DNA from: CAZNDN01 sp964571815
Lineage (GTDB): Bacteria > Fibrobacterota > Chitinivibrionia > Chitinivibrionales > WJKA01
Direction of reading: 5' to 3'
Assembly: GCA_964571815.1 (NCBI GenBank)
Contig: CAZNDN010000126.1
Coordinates: forward strand, 1-11,793
Length of the DNA stretch: 11,793 nt
In this document: positions 1 to 6,845 of the stretch, piece after piece
Layout of the letters: each line of letters begins with the position of its first letter
How positions within the stretch are numbered: the first letter of the stretch is position 1
The notes under the pieces: model-generated
What the model was told of the DNA's origin: nothing
The model's database searches: none
The model's input: only the letters and a program-made list of their open reading frames with translations
Position numbers and translations under genes: made by a program

Positions 1-1385
1 AAGTTGTAGCTGTACGCTTCGCTCGCATCATCGAAACTCACCAGCGACAGCTCTCGCGGAATGTCAACCTTTTTTCCAAGAAGGTAGTTCAGCGCAAGAA
101 GCGCGTCAAGATCGTTGGAGGCAATCCACGCCGTGATGCTCTCGTCGCGCAGTATCCCGTCGAAAAAGTCGTTGGCATGGGGCAGGCGCTCGATTCTCTT
201 GAGGATAGCCGTGATCTCATGCTCCAGCCTCCTGAATGCCTCGGCATCGCTGAGCGCCAGGTACGATGAAGAGAACCGGTTGAGGAAAGCGAGAAGCTCG
301 GGGGCGCGGTGAAGCACGTGGAACTGGCTGTAGAGCAGCTCCGTCCGGCGGGAGGACTCCGATGTAAACAGCGAAACGGTGTTGCGGCTGTGGGCCGCGG
401 TGAAAGTATCGCTGATCACCCGATAGCGCATCCGTGTCCAGGGGTAGGTGTGGATGGGCGAGATGTAGGCGACGCGGCGATGACCGTTCATCAAAAGAAG
501 CCGGGCTACGTTCCGGGGCGCAGATTGACTGGAGCCGATCCGGTACGTCCTGATCCTGCCGCCGGCGGCATGGATAGCCTCGGGAGCCACGTCCCCGTAT
601 TCATCAACGACAGCCACCGGCGTGTCGAGCCTGCCGAGTTTGGCGATAATCCGCGGGAAACCGGCCAGACCGAATGCCCATACCACGTGTCCCAGAATAA
701 TGTCGGCGCCGACAGCAGCATCGACCCGCCTCAGCCCCCTGCCGGTCTCAGTATCCATCTCCGGATAAACGATTGCTTCATACGAAAGCATCCGCCGCCG
801 GCTCTCCTGTTCCAGAGAACGCATGAATTGCTCCTGTCGCGGTGAAGAGCTTGTCGGCGGACGATGTACGATTATCTTTCCTCCCCGGGTCGGTTTGTGC
901 AGCGGTATCATATAGTGGTTCCGGTAGTTCACCAATCCCACCGCCTGCTCCAGCGAGCCGATGGCCTTTTTCATCGTGGCAAAGCAGACGCCGTAGCGCT
1001 GCTGCATCTCTTTCAGCGACGGCAGCATGGTACCCGGTCGGAATACACCGGCGCCGATATCATCGAAAACCCGTTCCGCGGTCTCCCGCCACCGCTCGCG
1101 CGAACCGACACGGGATGCGCCCGACCTCCTGCCGGGCAAGCGGGCGTCCCTCTTATCGCCCAGGAGTGAGGCGATCAGAAGACCCTTGCCGCGAACCGGG
1201 ATCAGAACGCCTTCCCGGCGGAGCCGGTCAACCGCCGAAAGGATCGTGTGAACCGAAAACCCGGACAGGAGAGAAAGCTGCTTGACCGTGGGGAGGCGGC
1301 CCTCCGAAACATACTCCGGCTTCAGTATCAGCGACCGGAGGTACTCCAGAGCACGCCGGTAAAGGGTATGCTGTGATTGCGACAT
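1..1385 (-). CDS. Tandem-GntR/LacI-type transcriptional regulator (3' end outside window)
   Basis: The minus-strand frame is open from ATG at 1385 to the window edge: 461 codons with no stop, reading MSQSQHTLYRRALEYLRSL at the start. Residues about 5-75 form a GntR-like winged helix (RLPTVKQLSLLSGFSVHTI, then a wing containing VRGKG). Residues about 97-162 form a second, similar unit (FRPGTMLPSLKEMQQRYGV). From about residue 180 the protein resembles a LacI/PBP1-type ligand-binding domain: it contains HVVWAFGLAGFPRI, NGHRRVAYISP and finally IPRELSLVSFDDAS, the usual late signature of that fold. By comparison with the family, perhaps 60-90 residues are missing. It should be a cytoplasmic DNA-binding repressor or activator sensing a small molecule, often a sugar in LacI-type sensors. 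It diverges from the 1763 operon and is its likely regulator (inference). The tandem HTH is unusual. The start is preceded by a weak GGGGAG 12 bases upstream, partly inside an inverted repeat. Confidence 0.85.
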   Translation of the reverse strand, partial: MSQSQHTLYRRALEYLRSLILKPEYVSEGRLPTVKQLSLLSGFSVHTILSAVDRLRREGVLIPVRGKGLLIASLLGDKRDARLPGRRSGASRVGSRERWRETAERVFDDIGAGVFRPGTMLPSLKEMQQRYGVCFATMKKAIGSLEQAVGLVNYRNHYMIPLHKPTRGGKIIVHRPPTSSSPRQEQFMRSLEQESRRRMLSYEAIVYPEMDTETGRGLRRVDAAVGADIILGHVVWAFGLAGFPRIIAKLGRLDTPVAVVDEYGDVAPEAIHAAGGRIRTYRIGSSQSAPRNVARLLLMNGHRRVAYISPIHTYPWTRMRYRVISDTFTAAHSRNTVSLFTSESSRRTELLYSQFHVLHRAPELLAFLNRFSSSYLALSDAEAFRRLEHEITAILKRIERLPHANDFFDGILRDESITAWIASNDLDALLALNYLLGKKVDIPRELSLVSFDDASEAYSYN

Positions 1386-1401
1386 GAAACTCGTTGACTC
1401 C

Positions 1402-1422
1402 CCGGGAAAAGGTGTGTCCCGG
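1402..1422. repeat. Inverted repeat over the regulator's leader/RBS
   Basis: CCGGGA (1402-1407) and TCCCGG (1417-1422) are exact inverted copies separated by 9 bases. On the minus-strand transcript the repeat lies about 17 bases before the regulator ATG, and its promoter-distal arm runs into the presumed GGGGAG ribosome binding site. It could be a small hairpin limiting translation or an autoregulatory operator. A 6-bp stem in GC-rich DNA can also arise by chance. Confidence 0.3.
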
Positions 1423-1553
1423 ATTGAGTGAATGCGGCCGTACGTCGATTGATGAATGTGTCCCGCGTGAGCCTGGCGTGAAACCCGGTCTGAAATAAAT
1501 AAAATAAATAATGTAATTTCGTGAATTATAATCCGGCAAATGTGCCTTTTAAG

Positions 1554-1572
1554 CATCGTATATTGTATGATG
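1554..1572. promoter_or_regulatory. Candidate operator palindrome
   Basis: CATCGTATATTGTATGATG is a 19-bp imperfect palindrome with two mismatched position pairs around a central base. It lies between the divergent regulator and the operon it probably controls, just beside the AT-rich island. GntR and LacI dimers bind palindromes of about this size. Assignment to this regulator is inference. Confidence 0.3.
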
Positions 1573-1762
1573 GTAAAAAGGAAACGGAGGGTAGCAGAGA
1601 AGACGGGGTTCGGGTGGTTGACAATTATGCGGACGAGAGGCAGAAGCGCTGAATATCTGAAATAAAAGCGTGGCATATAGTGAATTTCTTGATACCACAG
1701 GAAGGCTGAGAAGGTGTACCTTATGGTGGGGTAGGAAAACGACCGGAGGTGAGGAGGATACC

Positions 1763-2368
1763 ATGAAGCGAGGCCGGACGATGAAGCTCAGGTGGGCAAC
1801 ATACTTTGCGATCAGCGCGTTTCTGCTGGTGGGACCGGTGTGCAACCCGACCGAGCCCGACTACGCGCAGGGGACTCTCACGATATCATTCAGTTTCGAC
1901 GAGGGTTCCAACAAGTACCTTCCCACGTATGCTTCGGCGATCTGGCTGGAAGACCGGGGCGGCAAAGTCACGACCCTTACGCTTATCAATGAGTGGATGG
2001 CTACCACGGGCTACGACGGATACTGCCCGGCGTGGAGCACCAAGGCCAATTGGACCCCGCCGGTGGATGAAGCCGTGGACGCGATCACCACGGCGACGCC
2101 GTTTCCGGTGAAAGGCACGCATAGCGTCACGTTCGACTGCAAGGAACTGAAAATCGAGAAGGGCGAATACACATTCTGCATGCAGACGCATATCGGAAAA
2201 CTCGATGAGCAGGAGAAAGTAGACCACTATATTCTTCAATGTGGAGAAATTTTTCTGGGCGACCAGGCACAGCAAAGCGAGGCAACGTCGGTATCCTACG
2301 ATCCGGCCCGGAAGGAGGGCTTTCTGACCGTACTTGACAACGTGAAAGCGCGATACAACATCGAATAA
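1763..2368 (+). CDS. Exported DUF2271-like protein
   Basis: 201 residues. The start at ATG 1763 is chosen because GAGGAGG (1751-1757) lies 5 bases upstream. The N-terminus (MKRGRTMKLR, then the hydrophobic stretch WATYFAISAFLLVG) is an export signal. C27 follows in GPVC, but this is a poor lipobox, so soluble secretion is as likely as lipidation. Residues about 36-170 resemble the DUF2271 family of predicted periplasmic proteins: a beta strand (LTISFSF), then TYASAIWLEDRGGKVTTL, a tryptophan-containing segment, DAITTAT (106-112), KGTHSVTFD and KGEYTFCMQTHI. The function of DUF2271 is not established. DAITTAT partly fits the Dxx(S/T)xAT pattern of ApbE-flavinylated threonines, but no ApbE is present here. 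It is the first gene of a four-gene run of exported proteins; the next gene starts 33 bases downstream. The family call is from memory of the pattern, at moderate certainty. Confidence 0.7.
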   Translation: MKRGRTMKLRWATYFAISAFLLVGPVCNPTEPDYAQGTLTISFSFDEGSNKYLPTYASAIWLEDRGGKVTTLTLINEWMATTGYDGYCPAWSTKANWTPPVDEAVDAITTATPFPVKGTHSVTFDCKELKIEKGEYTFCMQTHIGKLDEQEKVDHYILQCGEIFLGDQAQQSEATSVSYDPARKEGFLTVLDNVKARYNIE

Positions 2369-2401
2369 CTGACCCGACCCTCATTGTCGAGGAGGACTAT
2401 C

Positions 2402-3526
2402 ATGGAACACTCATTCATTCGCAGGGTAGACCGACGACGGTTTCTGAAGAACACGGCCGCTTTCGGTTCCGCGGCGTTCCTTGCTTCATGCACGGGCAAC
2501 GGGGGCGGCGGGCTTGTGTCGGGTGTGACCGGGCCCGACGGCTCCTCACCCGATTCGGAGACGAGGGGCTCATCGCGGGGCGACGCCATGCCGAAGCGTA
2601 TTCTGGGCAAGACCGGTCTTGCGGTCTCGGTCTTGAGCTTTGGTGGCGGTAGCGCTTTCTACACATCGGGAGGCAAGGACGCCCGACTGGAGAAGGTCGA
2701 GAGGGCTTTCCAACAGGGTATCAACTATTTCGATACCTGCAGTGACTATGCATGGGACAGTTCCGCGGGGAGTTCGGAAGAGAATATCGGTGAGGCGCTT
2801 TCCCGGTACCCGCGCGACCAGTATGTCCTCCAAACAAAATGGGAGGGGCGCTGGAAGGGAGAGGACTTCGGCAGGTCCGTTACCACGCCCGACGACCTTC
2901 ACGCCGATATCGAAAAGAGCCTGACCGCCATGCGGGTGGACAAGATCGACATCTGGTTGCGGCACTGGTGGTCGGGCGGCGACCTGGACAACGGCGGCAT
3001 GGCATTCTGGGAAGAGATGGTAAAGATCAAGGAAGAAGGCCTGGTGGGTGCGATCGGGTTCTCTTGTATGAACAGTCCACCCGACAGATATGTGAAAACC
3101 ATTGTGGCAATCGAGCCCGACGTCGCTCTTCTTGCCATGAATCCGGCCAAGTACGAAGATGTCGCCGGGATTGTCATGCCCACGGTGCGTGAGAAGAACA
3201 CGGGCTTCACGGCCATGAAAACCATGGCCGGTCTGGACCAGGCGGGTACGGCCGAAGAGCGGCTTGACTATGCGCTGAATGCCTACGACGGGGTTGCCTC
3301 GGCGTGTGTCGGGTTCAAGCAGTTGGAGGATATCGACGAAGATGCCGAAATCGTCAAGCGCATTATCGATGAGGGCACGGGTGTGAAGAATCGTGCGATC
3401 AAGCGGGACTACGCTGAACTCGAACGACGGTTTAGGCCGTATGCAAGCCCGAAGTACCTTTACTGGGCGCGGCCCGACTATGTTGACGGCGTACCGTACG
3501 GAAAGGACGCGTTGATGTACGTGTGA
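2402..3526 (+). CDS. Tat-exported lipoprotein aldo/keto reductase
   Basis: 374 residues, starting at ATG 2402 behind GAGGAGG (2389-2395, spacing 6). Residues 11-16 are RRRFLK, a twin-arginine motif. A hydrophobic stretch follows, then LASC with C30 as lipobox cysteine, and a Gly/Ser/Pro-rich linker to about residue 62. The AKR TIM barrel begins at PKRILGKTGLAVSVLSFGGG. The full catalytic tetrad is visible: D111 and Y116 (YFDTCSDYAW), K146 (LQTKWEG) and H188 (WLRHWWSG); GFKQLED near the C-terminus fits the nucleotide-binding segment. AKRs reduce aldehydes or ketones, or oxidise sugars and alcohols, with NAD(P)H. Tat export suggests the enzyme folds with its nucleotide in the cytoplasm and works as a membrane-attached periplasmic enzyme (inference). 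Its neighbours suggest a sugar-derived substrate, but this cannot be fixed. Confidence 0.9.
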   Translation: MEHSFIRRVDRRRFLKNTAAFGSAAFLASCTGNGGGGLVSGVTGPDGSSPDSETRGSSRGDAMPKRILGKTGLAVSVLSFGGGSAFYTSGGKDARLEKVERAFQQGINYFDTCSDYAWDSSAGSSEENIGEALSRYPRDQYVLQTKWEGRWKGEDFGRSVTTPDDLHADIEKSLTAMRVDKIDIWLRHWWSGGDLDNGGMAFWEEMVKIKEEGLVGAIGFSCMNSPPDRYVKTIVAIEPDVALLAMNPAKYEDVAGIVMPTVREKNTGFTAMKTMAGLDQAGTAEERLDYALNAYDGVASACVGFKQLEDIDEDAEIVKRIIDEGTGVKNRAIKRDYAELERRFRPYASPKYLYWARPDYVDGVPYGKDALMYV

Positions 3527-3617
3527 GCCGGCGCCGGTGAACTCGCGGGATCTTGATCGGTGGGGGACCGGCGGCGTGCGGGAACAGCAGTTGAAGCCGT
3601 CAAGAAGGGGGGTTCCC

Positions 3618-4046
3618 ATGACACGCAGTGCGATATCGACCGGTGTGCTGGTGGGAGTACTTCTTTGCACCGCGGTGGGCGCTCAGAGTATCGGGGTGAG
3701 TGTTCACCTGTCGGATACCCTTCCGAACGAGGAAGATACCACCGGAGATGCGGTCGGTATCGATCCCCGGAGCGGGGAGCGCCGGATTCATATCGAGCTG
3801 GACCACCCCCGTACCAATCCCCATACTGGGTATACGGTTATACCGTTTTTTCTCTCTCACGGTGCCGAGGTCGCTATACGGGCGCATACCCCGGCCGGAA
3901 GGCGGGTGGGTGAGTTGGTGAATCGATACCTGTTTCGAGGTCGACACAAGTTGTTTGTCCGAAGCGAGGATATTGGTGCCGCGGTTCTTGTCCTGACGAT
4001 GCGTGTTGACAATGAGTCAAGGGTCATGACGATGATCCCCTGGTGA
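3618..4046 (+). CDS. Small secreted protein made mostly of a T9SS/FlgD-like C-terminal domain
   Basis: 142 residues. ATG 3618 is chosen because AAGGGGGG lies just upstream (about 3605-3612); the open frame reaches 3537, but the extra 27 residues are not signal-like. A signal peptide (MTRSAISTGVLVGVLLCTAVGA) has a likely cut after VGA. A short acidic stretch follows, and then about 85 residues that match the pattern of type IX secretion C-terminal sorting domains: LDHPRTNPHTGYTVIPFFL corresponds to the familiar NxPNPFNPxT...I.F.L opening, then AEVAIRAHTPAGRRVGEL (the xDxxGRxV core), RGRHKL (the AGxH segment), and a terminal SRVMTMIPW like the usual basic-hydrophobic tail. No catalytic domain is present. 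It may be a cell-surface or structural module. The gene lies 91 bases after the reductase gene and 43 bases before the ThuA gene. The domain call rests on pattern recognition. Confidence 0.7.
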   Translation: MTRSAISTGVLVGVLLCTAVGAQSIGVSVHLSDTLPNEEDTTGDAVGIDPRSGERRIHIELDHPRTNPHTGYTVIPFFLSHGAEVAIRAHTPAGRRVGELVNRYLFRGRHKLFVRSEDIGAAVLVLTMRVDNESRVMTMIPW

Positions 4047-4076
4047 ACGAGGCGGGTGTTTCAGTTTGACTGGAAG

Positions 4077-4083
4077 AAGGAGG
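4077..4083 (+). promoter_or_regulatory. Ribosome binding site selecting a GTG start
   Basis: AAGGAGG is a near-perfect Shine-Dalgarno sequence. The in-frame codon at the right distance (6 bases) is GTG 4090, not the upstream TTG 4066 or the ATG at 4120; the ATG at 4097 is out of frame. It therefore decides the start of the ThuA gene. Confidence 0.7.
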
Positions 4084-4089
4084 TTGATT

Positions 4090-5085
4090 GTGGTTCATGG
4101 GCGCGGAAGCAGTGGATTGATGAAGAGCGTGGTGGGTCTCTTTCTGGTGGTTCTTCAGCCCGCCGGGCCTTACCTGAACGCGGAGCCGTGGAGAATCCTC
4201 TGCCTGGAAGGGTACAGCCACAAGGAACAGCTCCCTCCGGCGGATTCGCTTCTGGTTACCATTGCGCAAGAACTGGGCTGCGGAATCGATATCACGGCCG
4301 ATAGAGACATTCTCGATCCCGCCGAACTCCGGCAGTATGACGTTATTGTATATAACCAGCAGGACGGCATGAACGAAACCGGGGAGCAGAGACAGGCCTT
4401 GAAAGAATTCATGCAGGGAGGCGGGGGGTTCGTGGGTATCCACAAGGCCGGTGCCAACCACAACAAGTGGCCGTGGTATGTCGATCTCGTAGGTGCCGAT
4501 CTCGACGGGCACGTGGGCAACGGGACCGAGGGAATGCTCTACAAGGCCCCGGAGAATGAAGACCACTTCATCACCCGTACCCTTGCGGATACCTTCACCC
4601 TTGCCGAAGAGTGGTACAACTGGGTTGAGGATCCCCGGGAGAACGACAACATCACCCATCTTCTCTATCTGGACTGGGATTTCGGTACCAGCAGACCCGA
4701 TCATCCGATTACCTGGTGTCAGGAGTACGACGGCGGGAGGTCGTTCTACACGGCAATGGGACACAACCTCGACACCTTCGAAGATGAGAATTTTGGAAAA
4801 CTTCTCAAACGCGGCATTGTCTGGGCCGCCGGACGAGACGACGACGTCTCGCTCGGCTCATCTGGACGAGCCCCGCGTGCCGTCGGCGGCGACCCGCGTT
4901 CGGTAATGTCGCTCTCCGCGGCGCAAGCTCACCTCATGGGAACGTTTCTCCTCAACGGGAGACGGTCGGCCGGCGAGCCCCTGCCTCTCGCTCCGACGGG
5001 AGCAGGGAATATGACGGTGCGGCGGCACAAGGGCACGAATCACGCGAAAAAAGCACTCATGATGCCGTCATTCCCCGGCCAATGA
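4090..5085 (+). CDS. Secreted ThuA-domain protein with degenerate sorting-like C-terminus
   Basis: 331 residues from GTG 4090, chosen by the strong AAGGAGG 6 bases upstream; ATG 4120 is the alternative. A signal peptide spans about residues 11-31 (MKSVVGLFLVVLQPAGPYLNA). The ThuA fold (trehalose-utilization, glutamine-amidotransferase-like) runs from about residue 33 to 252: RILCLEGYSHKE, DVIVYNQQDGM, EFMQGGGGFVGIHKAGAN, HFITRTLADTFTLAEEWYNW, and HPITWCQEYDGGRSFYTAMGH followed by GIVWAAG. ThuA-like proteins are linked genetically to disaccharide and glycan use, and some cleave oxidised (3-keto) glycosides, so a role beside the reductase is plausible. The last 75-80 residues are a low-complexity linker, then LLNGRRSAG, LAPTGAGNMTV and AKKALMMP, a worn version of the T9SS type A sorting pattern. 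It is the last gene of the run; a gap of about 315 bases follows. Confidence 0.88.
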   Translation: MVHGRGSSGLMKSVVGLFLVVLQPAGPYLNAEPWRILCLEGYSHKEQLPPADSLLVTIAQELGCGIDITADRDILDPAELRQYDVIVYNQQDGMNETGEQRQALKEFMQGGGGFVGIHKAGANHNKWPWYVDLVGADLDGHVGNGTEGMLYKAPENEDHFITRTLADTFTLAEEWYNWVEDPRENDNITHLLYLDWDFGTSRPDHPITWCQEYDGGRSFYTAMGHNLDTFEDENFGKLLKRGIVWAAGRDDDVSLGSSGRAPRAVGGDPRSVMSLSAAQAHLMGTFLLNGRRSAGEPLPLAPTGAGNMTVRRHKGTNHAKKALMMPSFPGQ

Positions 5086-5400
5086 TCCGTGAATGACATC
5101 TCGCCCGGAGTGACCAACCGCCGCGCTCCTCCCAGTGATCACCTCTCGGCACAGGCTGAGGACCAATGTGATCCAACGGTACCACAGATTGAAGGTAATC
5201 TGCTTTCTGCCCCTCGTAAGCGCGGGGAGCGTCTCGCTTCCGGGGTTATTCGTGGAGGGGCGGGCAGCGGTGAAGTTGGCGGGGTGAGTTTGCTACGCCG
5301 CCTGCTGTTTCGCCGGCCGGAAGGTGCGGTCGGGGACAATGCCGGCGGTGAGGATGGTATTTTCATACATGGGTTCGCAAACATGAGACGCTTCCAGAAG
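5086..5400. other. Gap before the hydrogenase operon
   Basis: A frame is open from 5089 in phase with the protease gene, giving about 100 extra codons rich in Arg, Gly, Pro and Ser. These do not resemble the protease family's N-terminus and have no good ribosome binding site, so they are taken as non-coding. GGGACA (5333-5338) and TATTTT (5358-5363) with a 19-base spacer form a weak promoter candidate that would start transcription just before the protease gene. No -24/-12 (sigma-54) site, clear terminator or RNA gene was found. Confidence 0.35.
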
Positions 5401-5922
5401 ATGAATAGACCTTCCGAAATACCATCCCGTTTGATTCTCTGTCTCGGTAATCCGCTGGTGTCCGATGACGGCGTGGGGGTGCGTGTGTCGGCGTTTCTTC
5501 GCCGGCGCTATCCCGCGTTGCTCGATTCGGCGGACATCGTTGACGGAGGCAATGCCGGTTTCGACCTGCTGGCGATCATGAGCGGCCGTGAACATATCGT
5601 TCTTGTGGACGCTGTTGAAGCTGAGGGAGAGCCGGGGGATGTAATCAGGGTGCGCCCGGAGGAGCTTGAGAAGCAAACGGGATACCGCATATCGCTGCAC
5701 GGCATTTCGGTGCGTGATGTGTGTGGGGCTCTGGCGCTGCTGGGAGAGCAGCCGATGGTGGATATTGTCGGTATCGTAGCCGGTGATGTTCGCACGGTGG
5801 CCGACGGATTGTCCCCTCGGGTCTTCGATGCGGTCTCGCGGGCGGCGGCTGAAGTGGTTGACCTTGTCTACTCGTGGAATGGGCCGCGCCGCCCGACACG
5901 GCCGGCTGGGGAGAGAGTGTGA
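5401..5922 (+). CDS. [NiFe]-hydrogenase maturation protease (M52 family)
   Basis: 173 residues from ATG 5401; ATG 5383 gives 179, and neither has a clear ribosome binding site. The protein is a HybD/HyaD-like endopeptidase that removes the C-terminal tail of the hydrogenase large subunit once nickel is inserted, in the cytoplasm. Visible signatures are LILCLGNPLVSDDGVGVRV (D22/D23, where D23 takes the place of the family's first Ni-binding Glu/Asp), HIVLVDAVEAEGEPGDV (D70, second ligand) and SLHGISVRDV (H100, third ligand). Length is typical for the family (about 150-180). It is the first gene of the hydrogenase operon; its TGA stop overlaps the ATG of the small-subunit gene by one base (5922), implying coupled translation. 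Its presumed substrate is the large subunit encoded at 7040, which retains a cleavable tail. Confidence 0.92.
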   Translation: MNRPSEIPSRLILCLGNPLVSDDGVGVRVSAFLRRRYPALLDSADIVDGGNAGFDLLAIMSGREHIVLVDAVEAEGEPGDVIRVRPEELEKQTGYRISLHGISVRDVCGALALLGEQPMVDIVGIVAGDVRTVADGLSPRVFDAVSRAAAEVVDLVYSWNGPRRPTRPAGERV

Positions 5923-6845
5923 TGGCGCCGACACGACGGTCTTTTGTCAAGATGATGGGCGGATTCGGTGCAGCCGTCTGCTTCCCCGGTGTGCTGGTGC
6001 AGGGCTGCCGCGGGGTGCTGGGCAGAGCCGCGCGCCGCACGCCGGTGATCTGGATTCAGGGCCAGTCCTGCTCCGGCTGTTCGGTCTCGCTGCTGAATTC
6101 AATTGACGTGGATGTTTCCACATTGTTGACGGAGCATGTCAGCCTCTACTTCCATCAAACCCTGAGCTGGGCTACGGGTGATGTCGCGACCGGGGTCTTA
6201 CGCAAAGTGATCCAGCGGCAGATAGAGGACTACGTGCTGGTTGTGGAGGGTTCAATTCCTCTGGCCTCGGAGATGTACTGCACGCTGGGCACGCCGGGTG
6301 GGGGACATCTCGGTATCAGGGAGTGGGTCATGGAGTTGGCCGAGAGTGCCCGGCACATAATTGCCGTCGGCACCTGCGCCGCCTTCGGCGGGATCCCGGC
6401 CGCGGCGGGACGGGACGCGGGAGGACAGCCCACGGGCGCGGCGCCGTTGAGCACGGTGCTGCCCGACAGGAGGATCGTCAATGTTCCCGGCTGCCCGCCG
6501 CACCCCGACTGGATTGCGGGGACGATCGTGCGGTGCCTGCTCGGGCGACGCATGAAGCTGGATGCGTTCGCACGGCCGCTGGTCTACTTCGGAAGGACGG
6601 TTCACGAGCAGTGCGAGCGCCTTGACGACTACAAACAGGAGAAATTCGCGCGCTACTGGGGAGACGAAGGGTGCCTGTATTACCTGGGATGCCTGGGAAT
6701 CGACACGCATTGCGATATTCCGGCAAGGAAATGGGTCGGCGGCGCCAACTCATGTACCGGATGCGGCTCCGGGTGCATCGGTTGTACCGAAGAGGTCTTT
6801 CCCGATTTCGGACAACGGGGCTTGTACCGGCACAGGGAGGCATGA
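5922..6845 (+). CDS. [NiFe]-hydrogenase small (electron-transfer) subunit, Tat-exported
   Basis: 307 residues from ATG 5922, which overlaps the previous stop and follows GGGGAG (5908-5913). TRRSFVK (4-10) is a twin-arginine motif with a hydrophobic stretch after it; the folded pair of subunits is exported together, as the large subunit has no signal. Proximal [4Fe-4S] ligands are C50 and C53 (SCSGCSVS), C152 (GTCAAFGG) and C191 (PGCPPHPDW). Distal cluster ligands are H228, C231 (not usually all used), C251 and C257. Medial ligands are C264, C285 and C288, plus C278 where classical enzymes have a non-ligand residue. There is no C-terminal membrane helix: the protein ends soon after CIGCTEEVFPDF, like soluble periplasmic Desulfovibrio enzymes. 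Overall wording resembles the small subunit of [NiFeSe] hydrogenase. The proximal motif lacks the two extra cysteines of O2-tolerant enzymes. Confidence 0.95.
   Translation: MAPTRRSFVKMMGGFGAAVCFPGVLVQGCRGVLGRAARRTPVIWIQGQSCSGCSVSLLNSIDVDVSTLLTEHVSLYFHQTLSWATGDVATGVLRKVIQRQIEDYVLVVEGSIPLASEMYCTLGTPGGGHLGIREWVMELAESARHIIAVGTCAAFGGIPAAAGRDAGGQPTGAAPLSTVLPDRRIVNVPGCPPHPDWIAGTIVRCLLGRRMKLDAFARPLVYFGRTVHEQCERLDDYKQEKFARYWGDEGCLYYLGCLGIDTHCDIPARKWVGGANSCTGCGSGCIGCTEEVFPDFGQRGLYRHREA
6835..6840 (+). promoter_or_regulatory. Ribosome binding site at the end of the small-subunit gene
   Basis: GGGAGG lies 4 bases before ATG 6845 (1 base before ATG 6842) inside the last codons of the small-subunit gene. 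It is the best initiation signal for the small basic ORF and the main reason to take that ORF seriously. Confidence 0.4.

Larger units (their letters stand above)
1386..1762. promoter_or_regulatory. Divergent intergenic region between regulator and exported-protein operon
   Basis: This stretch of about 380 bases holds no supported gene. A plus-strand frame is open from 1670 into the next gene, but its extra 31 residues do not look like a signal peptide, and the ribosome binding site at 1751-1757 fixes the start downstream. The region has a conspicuous AT-rich island at about 1495-1535 with TATAAT at 1527-1532; the same AATTATAAT box also gives TATAAT on the minus strand (1530-1525). TTGACA occurs at 1618-1623 without a good -10 at normal spacing, and TATAGT at 1676-1681 lacks a good -35. 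Promoters for both directions probably lie here, but none can be assigned from sequence alone. Confidence 0.4.

Noticed and set aside
115..1285. Plus-strand open frames across the regulator gene
   Set aside because: They are Arg/Pro/Ser-rich shadows; the minus strand here has an uninterrupted frame with clear HTH and ligand-binding signatures.
3528..3537. 10-bp palindrome CCGGCGCCGG after the reductase stop
   Set aside because: It has no loop and no T-run, so it is not a terminator. It is short enough to be chance in GC-rich DNA.
2570..3670. Long antisense open frame (366 codons) opposite the aldo/keto reductase
   Set aside because: It has no family signature and mirrors the codon bias of a clear gene on the other strand. 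The same holds for the long minus-strand frames at 4024-4764, 7493-8581, 9088-9954 and 9843-10832.
5089..5400. N-terminal extension of the maturation protease gene by about 100 codons
   Set aside because: The frame is open, but the residues are low-complexity Arg/Gly/Pro/Ser, and the family begins right at the LILCLGNPL strand.
5086..5400. Sigma-54 promoter before the hydrogenase operon
   Set aside because: GGCAC occurs near 5147, but no GC follows at the required 10-base spacing.
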